A stretch of DNA of 64,000 nt from JACZYA01 sp965247455 (GCA_965247455.1 CBDFHE010000013.1:102775-166774), one strand, 5' to 3'. Numbered from the stretch's first letter, positions 52,165 through 61,077 are shown. The notes: generated by a model from the sequence alone, not told the origin. Translations and numbers: made by a program.

Positions 52165-54279
52165 ATGGAACTTGCGCTCTCGTCGCCGCTGACCGCTCTG
52201 CCGGGCGTAGGCCCCAGCCGCGCTGAGCAGTTGCAGCAGAAGGGCCTGGCCACGGTCGAAGACCTGCTCTACTACCTCCCCTTTCGCTACGAAGACCGCA
52301 TCCACTTCACCCCGGTGGGCGAGCTGCGCCCCGGCATGAAGACCTGCGTCGCCGCCGAGGTGATGACCGCCGGGCTGGTGCGCTTCCGCGGGCGCGGCCG
52401 CCGGGGCGTCTTCCACTTGGCGGCGAGCGACAAGACCGGCATCCTCTACGCCAAGTGGTTCTACGGCGACTACCTCACGCGCGTCTTCCGCCCCGGCCAG
52501 CGCGTGGTGCTCTACGGCAAGGTCGAAGAAGACCCCTACCGCCCCGGCCAGTTGCAGATGATTCAGCCCCAGCACGAAATCCTCTCCGCGCGGGGCGAGG
52601 CGACCGACTCCACCGAGTCGGGCCGCATCGTGCCCATCTACGAAGCCGCCGGGCCGGTCAGCTCGCGCGTCTTCCGCCGGCTGGTCCACTACGCGCTCGA
52701 ACACCTCGCGTCCCGCCTGCCCGACCCCCTGCCCGCGAACCTTCGCGCCGAGCACGGCTTTGCCCCGCGCCGCGCCGCGCTCCAGCAAGCGCACTTCCCT
52801 CCCCCCGACGCCAACCTGGAATTGCTGGAAGCCTTCCGCACCCCCGCGCAGCAGCGCTTGATCTACGAAGAGTTCTTCTTCCTGGAGCTGGGTCTGGCGC
52901 TGCGTCGCCAGCGGGCGCGGCAGGCGCGCGGCATCACCTTCGCGCTCAACGACAACATCCGCCAGGCCATCAAGAAGATTCTTCCCTTCCACCCCACCGC
53001 CGCCCAGAAGCGCGTGCTGAAGGAGATCGCCGGCGACATGCAGCAGCCCTTCCCCATGAACCGCCTGCTGCAAGGCGACGTCGGCTCCGGCAAGACCATC
53101 GTAGCGTTCGAGGCTGCCATTATCGCAATGGAAAACGGCTACCAAGTGGCGCTGATGGCGCCCACCGAAATCCTGGCCGAGCAGCACTACCTCTCCGCCG
53201 TGCAACGCTTCGCGCAGACGCCCTACCGCATCGGCCTGCTGGTCAGCGGCCTGCCCGCCAAGGAAAAAAAGCAGACCCGCTCCGACCTGGAGAACGGCGA
53301 CCTGGACCTGCTGGTGGGCACGCACGCGCTGCTGGAAAAAGGGGTCGCCTTCCACCGCCTGGGCTTCATCATCGTGGACGAGCAGCACCGCTTCGGCGTC
53401 ATGCAGCGCCTGGAGCTGATCCGCAAGGCGCGGGGCGCCAACGCCCACCCCGACGTGCTGGTGATGACCGCCACGCCCATCCCGCGCACGCTGGCGCTCA
53501 CGCTCTACAGCGACCTGGAGATGAGCCTGCTCGATGAGCTGCCGCCCGGCCGCACTGCCATCAAAACCCGCTGGGTCACCGACGAGCGCTCGGCCGGCGT
53601 CTGGGACTTCCTCCGCAAGCAGGCCAGCGCCGGACGGCAGGCCTACATTGTTTATCCGGTGATTGACGAGTCCAAACAGGAGCTCAAAGCTGCGACCAAA
53701 GAGTACGAGCGCCTGTCCAAAAATGTTTTCGACCGGCTGCGCCTGGGCCTGCTGCACGGGCGCCTGCGCCGGGAAGAAAAAGGCCAGGTGATGGAAGCCT
53801 TCCGCCGTGGCACGACCCAAATCCTGGTGGCGACCAGCGTGGTGGAGGTGGGCGTGGACGTGCCCAACGCCACCGTGATGGTCATCGAGCACGCCGAGCG
53901 CTTCGGCCTGGCGCAACTACACCAACTGCGCGGGCGCATCGGGCGCGGCCGCCACGCCTCCCACTGCATCCTGATGACGCCCGCCAACGTCGGCGACGTG
54001 GCCCGCGAGCGGCTCGACACCATGACGCAGACGCAGGACGGCTTCAAGATTGCCGAACTCGACCTCAAGCTGCGCGGCCCGGGCGAGTTCCTCGGCACAC
54101 GTCAGCACGGCTTCGTGAATTTTCGCATCGCCAACCTGTTGCGCGACCAGGAGCTGTTGTCGGCGGCCAAGAACGATGCCTTCGAGTTTGTGGCCGCACG
54201 CCCGCCCGAGTTCGACGCCACGGTCGAATACTTGCGGCGCTCCTGGCAGCGGCGCTACCAGTTGGCCGACGTCGCCTGA
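52165..54279 (+). CDS. recG: ATP-dependent DNA helicase RecG
   Basis: A 704-residue helicase. There is an N-terminal wedge/OB domain (LTALPGVGPSRAEQLQQKG, YYLPFRYEDR). The helicase motifs are LLQGDVGSGKT (motif I), MAPTEILAEQHY, DEQHRFGVMQR (motif II), MTATPIPRTLAL, and in the C-terminal half ATSVVEVGVDVPNA and HQLRGRIGRGRHAS. It reverses stalled replication forks and processes branched DNA. The ATG at 52165 matches RecG N-termini; the longer frame is unsupported. It overlaps rsmD by one base (TGATG). Confidence 0.96.
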   Translation: MELALSSPLTALPGVGPSRAEQLQQKGLATVEDLLYYLPFRYEDRIHFTPVGELRPGMKTCVAAEVMTAGLVRFRGRGRRGVFHLAASDKTGILYAKWFYGDYLTRVFRPGQRVVLYGKVEEDPYRPGQLQMIQPQHEILSARGEATDSTESGRIVPIYEAAGPVSSRVFRRLVHYALEHLASRLPDPLPANLRAEHGFAPRRAALQQAHFPPPDANLELLEAFRTPAQQRLIYEEFFFLELGLALRRQRARQARGITFALNDNIRQAIKKILPFHPTAAQKRVLKEIAGDMQQPFPMNRLLQGDVGSGKTIVAFEAAIIAMENGYQVALMAPTEILAEQHYLSAVQRFAQTPYRIGLLVSGLPAKEKKQTRSDLENGDLDLLVGTHALLEKGVAFHRLGFIIVDEQHRFGVMQRLELIRKARGANAHPDVLVMTATPIPRTLALTLYSDLEMSLLDELPPGRTAIKTRWVTDERSAGVWDFLRKQASAGRQAYIVYPVIDESKQELKAATKEYERLSKNVFDRLRLGLLHGRLRREEKGQVMEAFRRGTTQILVATSVVEVGVDVPNATVMVIEHAERFGLAQLHQLRGRIGRGRHASHCILMTPANVGDVARERLDTMTQTQDGFKIAELDLKLRGPGEFLGTRQHGFVNFRIANLLRDQELLSAAKNDAFEFVAARPPEFDATVEYLRRSWQRRYQLADVA

Positions 54280-54857
54280 TGCGCATCATCGCAGGCCAGT
54301 TCCGGAGCCGCCGGCTGAAGACCCTGGCCGGTGAGCGCACGCGCCCCACCAGCGACCGCCTGCGCGAGACCCTCTTCAACCTGATTGGAGCCGCGGTGGT
54401 GGATTCGATGTTCGCCGACTGCTACGCCGGCTCGGGCGCGGTCGGCCTGGAGGCGCTCAGCCGCGGCGCGCGCCGGGCCTATTTTTTTGAAAGCCACCGT
54501 GCGGCAAGCAAAGTAATCCGGAAAAATCTAGCAGCGTTGAAGATTGAGGAAGGCTACGAGATTTTGGCGCTCGATGTCTGCGCCGGACTGAAGACGCTCG
54601 AACACAAGAGCGTGCGCCTCGACCTGGTTTTCCTCGACCCGCCCTACCAGGCGGCGGAAGAATACCGACGCGCCCTAACCTCGCTGGGTGAAAGCTCTCT
54701 GCTCGCCCCCAACGCCCTCGTCGTCGCCGAACACGACAAGCACCACACCCTGGCTGAATCTTACGGCTCGCTCCAGCGCACTCGCACTCGCACCCAGGGC
54801 GACGCCACCCTTGCCTTTTACCGCCCCGTGGCAGGTGCCACGGGGCTCGGCGCGTGA
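54279..54857 (+). CDS. rsmD: 16S rRNA guanine(966)-N2-methyltransferase RsmD
   Basis: A 192-residue methyltransferase: MRIIAGQFRSRRLKT, TRPTSDRLRETLFNLI (diagnostic), DCYAGSGAVGLEALSRGA (SAM motif I) and LVFLDPPYQ (catalytic DPPY). Its ATG overlaps the recG stop by one base, so the two are co-transcribed. It methylates G966 of 16S rRNA. The C-terminus is slightly longer than usual, reading GATGLGA into a repeat-rich region. Confidence 0.95.
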   Translation: MRIIAGQFRSRRLKTLAGERTRPTSDRLRETLFNLIGAAVVDSMFADCYAGSGAVGLEALSRGARRAYFFESHRAASKVIRKNLAALKIEEGYEILALDVCAGLKTLEHKSVRLDLVFLDPPYQAAEEYRRALTSLGESSLLAPNALVVAEHDKHHTLAESYGSLQRTRTRTQGDATLAFYRPVAGATGLGA

Positions 54858-55263
54858 GGGTAAAGCTCTGCTAAGTAAAAAAGAAAACAGTTCGGAAGAG
54901 GTGCTCTGCACCCGCCCAATTGTTCCGAGTCAACGATTTTTCGGCGGGGCACCTGCCTGCCTACCGCAGGCAGGCCGCCGATCCAGTGGCGCAGACATTC
55001 CTCTCTGCGGCAAGTACGGGAGACACTGCCCACCGGGGCAGACAGAAATGTCTGCCCTACTGGGTGTTGGGGGGATCAGGCCTCTCTAGGCAACAACCAA
55101 ACTCCCTCAGTGGCGCAGACATTCTTGTCTGCGGTGGTCGGGATTTTCTTCCGGCGCGAAAAGGGTTGATTCGTCGAAGGGTTAATTAGTTTAATGGGGC
55201 GCTTGTTCCGCTTTGCAGCGGGAGGGCACGAGGCTGGAGCGCAAGACTAGGGGGGATGAATCA
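54858..55263. other. Repeat-rich intergenic region, no gene supported
   Basis: It contains the AGTTCGGAAGAGGTGCTCTGC motif (also near 49743 and 51829), a CCTGCCTGCC-type palindrome and three GCAGACA / TGTCTGC units at about 54990, 55042 and 55115. There is no open frame with a ribosome site. The M28 peptidase promoter should lie in the last 100 bases. Confidence 0.6.
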
Positions 55264-56913
55264 ATGAACAAGCTGCGGATGGTGGGTGTGGTTGCCCTGT
55301 CGGTCACGGTACTGGCGGGGCTTGGCTGCGCGCGGGGCGGGGGGCCGGCGGCGGACGCCGTAACCCCGGAGACCCTGCGCGCGCACACCGAGTTCCTGGC
55401 CGATGACTTGCTCGAAGGCCGCGCGCCCGCCAGTCGAGGCTCCGAGTTGGCGGCGACCTACATCGCGGCGCAGTTCCGCCGGCTGGGGTTGGAGCCGGCG
55501 GGCGAAGACGGAACCTATTTCCAAAGCGTGCCCGTAGTTGGCAAGACGGTCACCAACACCCCCCGCCTGCGTGTCTTCGGCCGAGGCCGCCGGCTGAGCT
55601 TCCCGTACCAAAATGATTTCGTGGGTGAAACCGACCTGGAGCAGGCCTCCCTGGCCGTACGGGGCGAGCTGGTGTTCGCCGGCTACGGCACCACCGCGCC
55701 CGAGTTTGACTGGGACGACTTCAAGGATGTGGACGTAGAAGGAAAAATCCTGCTGCTGCTGGTGAACGATCCCCCCGCAACAGACGAGGAGCCCAACTTT
55801 TTCGGCGGCAAGGCGCTGACCTACTACGGCCGCTGGACCTACAAGTACGAAGAAGCCGCGCGGCAGGGCGCCGCCGGTGCCATCCTCATCCACACCACCG
55901 AGTCCGCCGGCTATCCTTGGAAAGTCGTGCAAAGCTCCTGGACCGGCGAACAATTCTCGCTGGAGCGCGGGCCCAATTCCCCGCCCCCGCTGCCGCTCAA
56001 ATCCTGGGTCAGCCGGGAGGCGGCGACGAAGATACTAGGACTGGCAGGGGAAACGCTGGAGGAGTTGCAGCAGGTGGCCACTCGGCGCGACTTCCACCCC
56101 ATACCGCTGGGCGTCACGGTCTCGACCCAATTGCGGCAGAAGGTGCGGCGCATCGCCTCCCCCAACGTCGCCGGGCTGCTGCGGGGCGGCACGCGGGCCG
56201 AGCAGTACGTCGCTTATATGGCGCACTACGACCACCTGGGCATGAGCCAGGCGGCGAACGGCGACGCCATCTACAACGGCGCCGCTGACAACGCCGTAGG
56301 CGTGGCGGCCTTGCTGACGATTACGGAAGCCTTCGCCCGCGCGCCGCAACCACCACAACGCTCCATCCTTTTCCTGGCGGTGACGGCGGAGGAGTCCGGC
56401 TTGTTGGGCTCGGCCTACTACGCCCAGAACCCTCTGCTCCCCCTGGCGCAAACGGCGGCGGTGGTCAACATTGACGGCGCCAACACCATCGGGCCCACGC
56501 GCGACATCACCTTGATCGGCTACGGCAAGTCCGATCTGGACGGCGTAGTGGAAGCCGCCGCCGGCGCGCTGGGCATGACCGTGCAGCCCGACCAGTTCCC
56601 CGAGCAGGGCTTCTTCTACCGCAGCGACCAGTTCAGCCTGGCCAAGGTGGGCGTGCCGGCGGTCTATCTCGACAACGGCCTGGACGTCATCGACCAGCCC
56701 GAGGGCTACGGCAAGCAGAAATTCGACGAGTACGTCGCCAACGACTACCACCAGCCCAGCGACGAGATCAAGCCGGACTGGGACTGGTCGGGCACGGTGC
56801 AGCAGACGCGGCTGCTGCTGGACATCGGCTGGCGGGTGGCCCAACAGCGGGAACTGCCGCGCTGGAACGAAAGCGCCGAGTTCAAAGCCGCGCGCGACGC
56901 CTCGCTCGAATGA
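55264..56913 (+). CDS. M28-family zinc aminopeptidase lipoprotein with PA domain
   Basis: A 549-residue lipoprotein (VLAGLGC). It opens TLRAHTEFLADDLLEGRAPA, followed by a protease-associated domain insert (about residues 120-290). The peptidase core has YMAHYDHLGM and AADNAVGVAALL (zinc ligands), FLAVTAEESGLLGSAYYA (catalytic Glu), NIDGAN, and DYHQPSDE. It probably trims peptides at the cell surface or in the periplasm. GGGGGATG precedes the ATG at 55264. It is followed by a small truncated lipoprotein gene 16 bases on. Confidence 0.92.
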   Translation: MNKLRMVGVVALSVTVLAGLGCARGGGPAADAVTPETLRAHTEFLADDLLEGRAPASRGSELAATYIAAQFRRLGLEPAGEDGTYFQSVPVVGKTVTNTPRLRVFGRGRRLSFPYQNDFVGETDLEQASLAVRGELVFAGYGTTAPEFDWDDFKDVDVEGKILLLLVNDPPATDEEPNFFGGKALTYYGRWTYKYEEAARQGAAGAILIHTTESAGYPWKVVQSSWTGEQFSLERGPNSPPPLPLKSWVSREAATKILGLAGETLEELQQVATRRDFHPIPLGVTVSTQLRQKVRRIASPNVAGLLRGGTRAEQYVAYMAHYDHLGMSQAANGDAIYNGAADNAVGVAALLTITEAFARAPQPPQRSILFLAVTAEESGLLGSAYYAQNPLLPLAQTAAVVNIDGANTIGPTRDITLIGYGKSDLDGVVEAAAGALGMTVQPDQFPEQGFFYRSDQFSLAKVGVPAVYLDNGLDVIDQPEGYGKQKFDEYVANDYHQPSDEIKPDWDWSGTVQQTRLLLDIGWRVAQQRELPRWNESAEFKAARDASLE

Positions 56914-56929
56914 ATGCCGGTGAGCGGTT

Positions 56930-57139
56930 ATGAACCTCTCGAAAAATACGCTGGCCGTGGCGGTCGGCCTGCTTCTGTCGCTGGCGGCCTGCCGGCAGGC
57001 TGAAGCTCCGCCGGCGAGCACGGGAGCGACCTACCTGGAGGAAATTCAGAGTTTCCAGCAGGAGCGCGACCGCCGGTTCCGCAGCCCGTTCTCGCAGCTT
57101 GCGATGGTGCACCGCGCCTACCTGCCGCAGGCAGGGTAG
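56930..57139 (+). CDS. Small lipoprotein, probably truncated by a palindromic repeat
   Basis: A 69-residue lipoprotein (LLLSLAACRQAEA), then YLEEIQSFQQERDRRFRSPFSQLAMVHRAYL, which resembles the start of DUF1684-type secreted proteins, normally about 200 residues or longer. The frame ends PQAG inside CCTGCCGCAGGCAGGG, one copy of the dispersed palindrome, and stops. The rest of the gene is absent downstream. The simplest reading is that repeat insertion or deletion removed the 3' part. It could be co-transcribed with the M28 peptidase. Confidence 0.6.
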   Translation: MNLSKNTLAVAVGLLLSLAACRQAEAPPASTGATYLEEIQSFQQERDRRFRSPFSQLAMVHRAYLPQAG

Positions 57140-57220
57140 GCAGGCGTTGGCGGGCTTCCCTCGACTTCGCTCGGGACAAGCCGCTCGGAATGACACTCGA
57201 GCTATTTCCTCAGCACTCTG

Positions 57221-57493
57221 CTAGAGCAGCGATTCGATTTCCGGCAGGATGGCGAGGTGGGAGTAGTCGTAGCCGTTGATGGTGTAGAGCGCGGCACCGC
57301 CCGGTCGGGGACGGTTTTCGTCGTCGGGCGCGCGCGTCAGCCGAAGGAAGCGGCTGATCTGGTAGTCCTCCTCCAGGGCAGAGAGTTCCCGCTCCAACTC
57401 TTGCTTGGGCAGACCGAGCTCGGAGAGGTGGATGGCCCGGTCGTAGCCGTCGGCCAGCTCGTGGTAGCGGGCGACCAGTTCCTTCAGTTGCAT
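57221..57493 (-). CDS. Small conserved-looking hypothetical protein
   Basis: A 90-residue soluble acidic protein: MQLKELVARYHELADGYDRA, ELGLPKQELERELSALEEDY, QISRFLRLTRAPDDE and the end NGYDYSHLAILPEIESLL. The protein looks folded (helical N-terminal half, then a strand-like end) and uses typical codons. I do not recognise it. It is monocistronic, with repeats on both sides. Confidence 0.6.
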   Translation of the reverse strand: MQLKELVARYHELADGYDRAIHLSELGLPKQELERELSALEEDYQISRFLRLTRAPDDENRPRPGGAALYTINGYDYSHLAILPEIESLL

Positions 57494-57577
57494 CCGCGCT
57501 CCCCGCTGCGGAACTGCACGACCGCCATCCTAGCACGAACGCCCGCCCAAGAGAATCCGCAGCGGAGAGCCTTGCGT

Positions 57578-57691
57578 CCCGGTGGCAGGGGCCACCGGGT
57601 TGGACGGGGGGAGCTTGCAAGAGTTGCAGCCGAAGCGGGGTGATGTTCGCCTTTCTCAAAGATGTCCAGCCCAGCGGCCCCAGCCGCTGGG
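57578..57691. repeat. Separated pair of the palindromes found at 14396
   Basis: CCCGGTGGC-AGGG-GCCACCGGGTTGGAC ends at 57605, and GTCCAGCCCAGCGGCCCC with its GCCGCTGGGG arm starts at 57664. The two palindromes that are adjacent in other copies are here about 60 bases apart, with the GGAC/GTCC ends facing each other. Confidence 0.75.
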
Positions 57692-57742
57692 GAAGGGAGG
57701 CGCCTTTCAGCCCGCACGGGCGCTCGCAACACCCTGCCTTGC

Positions 57743-57838
57743 CATTCCGAAGAGTCCGTCTCGGGCCTGCCTGCGCCTGCCTGCCGCAGGCAGGGTAGGC
57801 AGGCTTGCCCCGCCGACGGCGGGGCTGCGCTCGGAATG
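57743..57838. repeat. CATTCCGA-bounded palindromic repeat (copy 1)
   Basis: It is bounded by CATTCCGA and TCGGAATG. Inside are the CCTGCCGCAGGCAGG palindrome and CCCCGCCGACGGCGGGG. A second copy with the same order lies at 63723-63817. It is non-coding. Confidence 0.8.
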
Positions 57839-57980
57839 ACAACTCGGCCCCCGCCAAGCGCGAAGGCGGCTTGACGGCGCGGGGCGCTTGGGTAGAATGG
57901 AGCGACCCCTGAGCCCAGGCAAGGGGAAAGTCGCATCCAAATTCCCATTTGCTCAAGACACCGCAGAGAGAGGCGAAACC

Positions 57981-58466
57981 ATGGAAGAAATTCAGATCGG
58001 CCAGGAAGCGCCCGACTTCGAACTGCCCTGCGTGACCGACACCGAGAAAGGCAGCTTCAAGCTCTCCAGCCGGCGCGGCCAGCAGAACGTGGTGCTGGCG
58101 TTCTACGCGCTGAACTGGACACCCACTTGAAGCGCGGAGATGCCCGCGCTGGAGGCGGCGCAAGACCGCTTCCGCGCGCTCAATGCCCAGGTCGTGGGCA
58201 TCAGCGTTGACTCCATTCCCAGTCACGCCGCCTGGCTGGAGAAGATTGGCAAGCTCAGTTTTCCTCTGTGCAGCGACTTCTACCCACACGGCGAGGTCAT
58301 CCAGCAGTACGGCCTGCTGCGCGAAGGGCCGCCCTTCCCCGGCATCAGCAACCGCGCGGTGGTGATCGTAGGCAAGGACGGCAACGTCGCCTGGAAAAAA
58401 GTGTACGACCTGCCCACCGAACCCGACGTCAACGAAATCCTGCAAGCCCTCAAACCCCTCGCCTAG
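57981..58466 (+). CDS. Peroxiredoxin-like selenoprotein (Sec50 from TGA)
   Basis: The ATG at 57981 opens a thioredoxin-fold protein: IGQEAPDFELPCVTD, VVLAFYALNWTPT, then TGA at 58128-58130, then SAEMPALEAAQDRFRAL in the same frame, on to VVGISVDSIPSHAAWLEKIG, ISNRAVVIVGKDGNVAWKKV and the stop at 58464. In peroxiredoxins the catalytic residue sits exactly here (W-T-P-x-C-S/T). Replacing Cys by Sec gives T-x-x-U, a known substitution in bacterial peroxiredoxin-like selenoproteins. Read-through gives 161 residues, a complete AhpC/TSA-type domain. It probably reduces peroxides with high efficiency. It overlaps the end of the convergent ZIP gene by 4 bases. Confidence 0.9.
58131..58159 (+). promoter_or_regulatory. 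Candidate bacterial SECIS element
   Basis: After an 11-nt spacer (58131-58141), GCCCGC (58142-58147) pairs with GCGGC (58155-58159) with one bulged C, around a GCTGGAG loop starting with G. An alternative perfect 7-bp hairpin, AGCGCGG / CCGCGCT (58131-58150), is mutually exclusive and starts directly after the TGA. Either would be found by a fold search. Confidence 0.55.
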
Positions 58467-59677
58467 ACGGTGACGAAGAGGCCGGTGACGTACATGACCG
58501 CCAAGCCGAGCGCGAAGCCGGCCAGGCTGGGGCCGCTCGCCAGCGCAGCCGCGCCAGCTTCCCTCATTTGGTGGCGGGTTATTTCGATCACAACCTGAAA
58601 GACCGCGCCGGCGCCGATGGCAAGGAACAGCACCGCCCACAGCGCAGTGTAGGCGAAAGCCCCCAGCAGCGTGCCGGCAATGGTGGGCGCGCCCGCCAAC
58701 AAGCCGAGCCAAACCAAGTGCGACCACCGAAAATCCGACCGCACCACCGGCGCTATCACCGCCACGCCCTCGGTCAAGTTATGGAGCGTGAAGCCCAGCA
58801 CCAGGTGCGTGCCCATCGAGACCGCGCCCAGCGCGTAGGCTCCGCCAATCGCCAACCCTTCGCCCAGGTTGTGCACACCGATGCCGAAGGCGACGGTGTA
58901 AGCCAGCAGCAAACTGGCACCCGCCTCCGATGACTGCCGCCGTCGCTGCTTGAGCCAGCCCGAGACGGCGTAGAGCCCCAGCAGACTGATGGACAATCCG
59001 ATCAAAATCAGCGCCACACCCTGATAGGGTCCCGGCACGTGCTCGGTGTTTTCCAGCGCCTCTTCCAGCGCGTCCACGCCCAGGAAGACCAGCAGCCCCA
59101 CCGTCAAGCTGAGTAGAAAGAAGTACCAGCGCTGCGGCAGCACCCGCAGAAACGGCAGCCAGCCAATCCCCAGAAACACCGGGATGACGCCGACGTAGAT
59201 GCCCAGCAGCGCGAAGCGGCCCAGCATGGCCGGGCCGGCGGTAGGCGTCTCGGCGGCGATTTCAATCTCGTGCGTGAAGATCAGGCTGTTGGTGGTGATG
59301 AGAACGATCTCGTAGGGCTCGCCCGGCGTCCACGGGTAGGGAATGCTGACCACCGCCCGGCCCAGCCGCGCAATGGTGGGGTCGGGGCTGACGGCGAACT
59401 CCCAACTGGCCCGGTTCAGGAAGCCCACCTGCACCTGCGCAATCGTCACCGCCTCGGGGCCGGTGTTGATGACGTGGGCGCGGATTTCGCCCGGGCGCAG
59501 CACGATGCGCTCGAATTCCAGCTTCTCAATCGGAGCCGGCGCGGCCAGATTGAGCCCCGTGCCCTGCGTGACCAGGAAATACAAAATGCCCGCCAGCAGC
59601 AGCACCGGCAGCAGCGCGCTGGCGATCACAACCGCGCGCGACGACTTCCCTGCTGTGTTTCTTTCTGCTTGCGCCAT
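58463..59677 (-). CDS. ZIP-family divalent metal transporter
   Basis: A 404-residue membrane protein. The first membrane helix is followed by a roughly 110-residue outer domain of beta character (FERIVLRPGEIRAHVINTGP, AVVSIPYPWTPGEPYEIVLI), unusual for ZIP proteins. About eight C-terminal helices carry the ZIP metal motifs VHNLGEGLAIGGAYALG and LHNLTEGVAVIAP. Start at 59677. It imports Zn, Fe or Mn. The multicopper oxidase gene lies upstream on the same strand, 160 bases away across a repeat, so joint metal handling is plausible. Confidence 0.9.
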   Translation of the reverse strand: MAQAERNTAGKSSRAVVIASALLPVLLLAGILYFLVTQGTGLNLAAPAPIEKLEFERIVLRPGEIRAHVINTGPEAVTIAQVQVGFLNRASWEFAVSPDPTIARLGRAVVSIPYPWTPGEPYEIVLITTNSLIFTHEIEIAAETPTAGPAMLGRFALLGIYVGVIPVFLGIGWLPFLRVLPQRWYFFLLSLTVGLLVFLGVDALEEALENTEHVPGPYQGVALILIGLSISLLGLYAVSGWLKQRRRQSSEAGASLLLAYTVAFGIGVHNLGEGLAIGGAYALGAVSMGTHLVLGFTLHNLTEGVAVIAPVVRSDFRWSHLVWLGLLAGAPTIAGTLLGAFAYTALWAVLFLAIGAGAVFQVVIEITRHQMREAGAAALASGPSLAGFALGLAVMYVTGLFVTV

Positions 59678-59693
59678 TTTTTCCTTTGGCCCT

Positions 59694-59780
59694 GTCATTC
59701 TGAGGAGCCTGCAGGCGACGAAGAATCCCCTACACGGCCTTTTCAATTACGGGGGGATTCTTCGCTTCGCTCAGAACGAC
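59694..59780. repeat. GTCATTCTGAG-type inverted repeat
   Basis: It is bounded by GTCATTCTGAG and CTCAGAACGAC, with GAAGAATCCCC and GGGGATTCTTC arms inside. This type of intergenic palindrome is widespread in several soil bacteria. It lies between the ZIP and multicopper oxidase genes and may act as a transcription attenuator. Confidence 0.75.
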
Positions 59781-59836
59781 AAAAAGAAAACGTGACTCGG
59801 TGCGATGTTCCTTCAAGAATACCCTCCCTGGCACTC

Positions 59837-60880
59837 CTACGGCTGGCGGTGCGCCGCCTGCGTTTTCTCCACCACGTTGAACCAGCCCATCAAGCCCTGC
59901 TCCATGTGCTCGGTGACGTGACACTGGAACATGTAAGTGCCGGGGTAGTCGTACTGAAACTCCAGCATGGCGCGCTCGGCGATGCTCAGGGTCTTGACGT
60001 CGGTGTACTCGCTCGGCGTCAGCGACGTGCCGGTGGGATAGAGCTGGTATAGATTCGCGTGCAGGTGCGGCACCATCGCCTCCTCGAAAAAGTTCACTAC
60101 GTACATCCGCACCGGCTCGCCCTGGGCGAGCTCAATCGGGTTGTCGGCGTACTGAAACGCGCGCCCGTTCCAGGCGTAGAATTCGGCCTCGCCGTCGCGG
60201 TCCAGGTCGAAGGCGCTCATCACCATCGCCAACTCGCGCATGGGCGGGCGGCCCGGCTTGGGATCGATGATCATCAGCCCGTACAAGCCGTTGTGGATGT
60301 GCTGGGAAGTCGGCATGGAGTGGCAGTGGTAGGGCATGATGCCGAAGGGACGCGCGATGAACTCGTAGGTGTAAGACCCGCCCGGCGGCACCAGCTCAAA
60401 CACGCCGTCGGCGGAAGCGGGATGGATGCCGTGGAAGTGAATCGTGTGCGGCAAGCTCCCTTTGTTCACCAGCGTCACTCGCAGCAGCTCGCCCTCGGTC
60501 ACGCGCAGGACCGGGCCGGGCACGGTGCGGTTGAAGGTCCACGCCGGGATGGTTACGCCGGGCGCCACCTCGTGCGGCACGTCCTCTTCAATCACCAGCG
60601 TGTACTCCCGCACGCCGTCGGGAGCGGGGCCGGGCGGTGGAGGCGTGGGGTCGTACACCTGCGTGGCGTCGAAGCGCCGCTCGGAGGGGTCACTGTACTG
60701 ATAGCGCCCGCTGCCCAGCGTGGGCGGCAGGTGCCGCGCGTGGCCGGCCGCCACTGCCCGGGCCTGCGGGCTCGAGTCAGCCTGGTCAGCGGCCTCCCGG
60801 CCGGGTGGCCACAGCAACAATCCCGCCGCCATCGCCAAAACCAACACTGCCGCCAGCAACATCCGTGTCCTGTTCTTCAT
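59837..60880 (-). CDS. Two-domain multicopper oxidase
   Basis: A 347-residue protein with an N-terminal signal or anchor (MLLAAVLVLAMAAGLLLW) and two cupredoxin domains. Copper ligands are visible in TIHFHGIHPAS, MPYHCHSMPTSQHIHNGL, VPHLHANLYQLYPT and, near the C-terminus, YMFQCHVTEHMEQGLMGWF. The ligands fit the type 1 and trinuclear sites of small laccases or nitrite-reductase-like oxidases. It would oxidise metal ions or phenols at the cell envelope, passing electrons to oxygen. The shared TTAA box upstream links its expression to the cytochrome-porin and barrel genes. Confidence 0.9.
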   Translation of the reverse strand: MKNRTRMLLAAVLVLAMAAGLLLWPPGREAADQADSSPQARAVAAGHARHLPPTLGSGRYQYSDPSERRFDATQVYDPTPPPPGPAPDGVREYTLVIEEDVPHEVAPGVTIPAWTFNRTVPGPVLRVTEGELLRVTLVNKGSLPHTIHFHGIHPASADGVFELVPPGGSYTYEFIARPFGIMPYHCHSMPTSQHIHNGLYGLMIIDPKPGRPPMRELAMVMSAFDLDRDGEAEFYAWNGRAFQYADNPIELAQGEPVRMYVVNFFEEAMVPHLHANLYQLYPTGTSLTPSEYTDVKTLSIAERAMLEFQYDYPGTYMFQCHVTEHMEQGLMGWFNVVEKTQAAHRQP

Positions 60881-60910
60881 GGCTTCCTCGCTTGGCTCCC
60901 CGTCCGAATA

Positions 60911-60947
60911 TTAATCAAGGTTAACTTCCAGTATTAATACCCCTTAA
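60911..60947 (-). promoter_or_regulatory. TTAA quadruple box upstream of multicopper oxidase
   Basis: TTAA occurs at 60911, 60921, 60934 and 60944, spacing 10-13-10, in the arrangement TTAA-N6-TTAA-N9-TTAA-N6-TTAA. The box ends 31 bases before the start codon at 60880. The identical spacing recurs at 62186 and 63179. This is a likely operator. Confidence 0.8.
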
Positions 60948-61077
60948 ACCAGGTCCCGTCAAGAGCCGAGGCGGCCCCCCTCCTGCTGCGCTCAAAAGAC
61001 GACACCCGTCTCCAAAAACCATTGCCGGTTCCCGCGTTGCTGACGGTGCTCGACGGTGATTCGCACGATGTAGGATG

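Noticed and set aside
55110..55240. tRNA-like stretch before the M28 peptidase gene
   Set aside because: GC arms do not close a cloverleaf and there is no conserved TTC loop.
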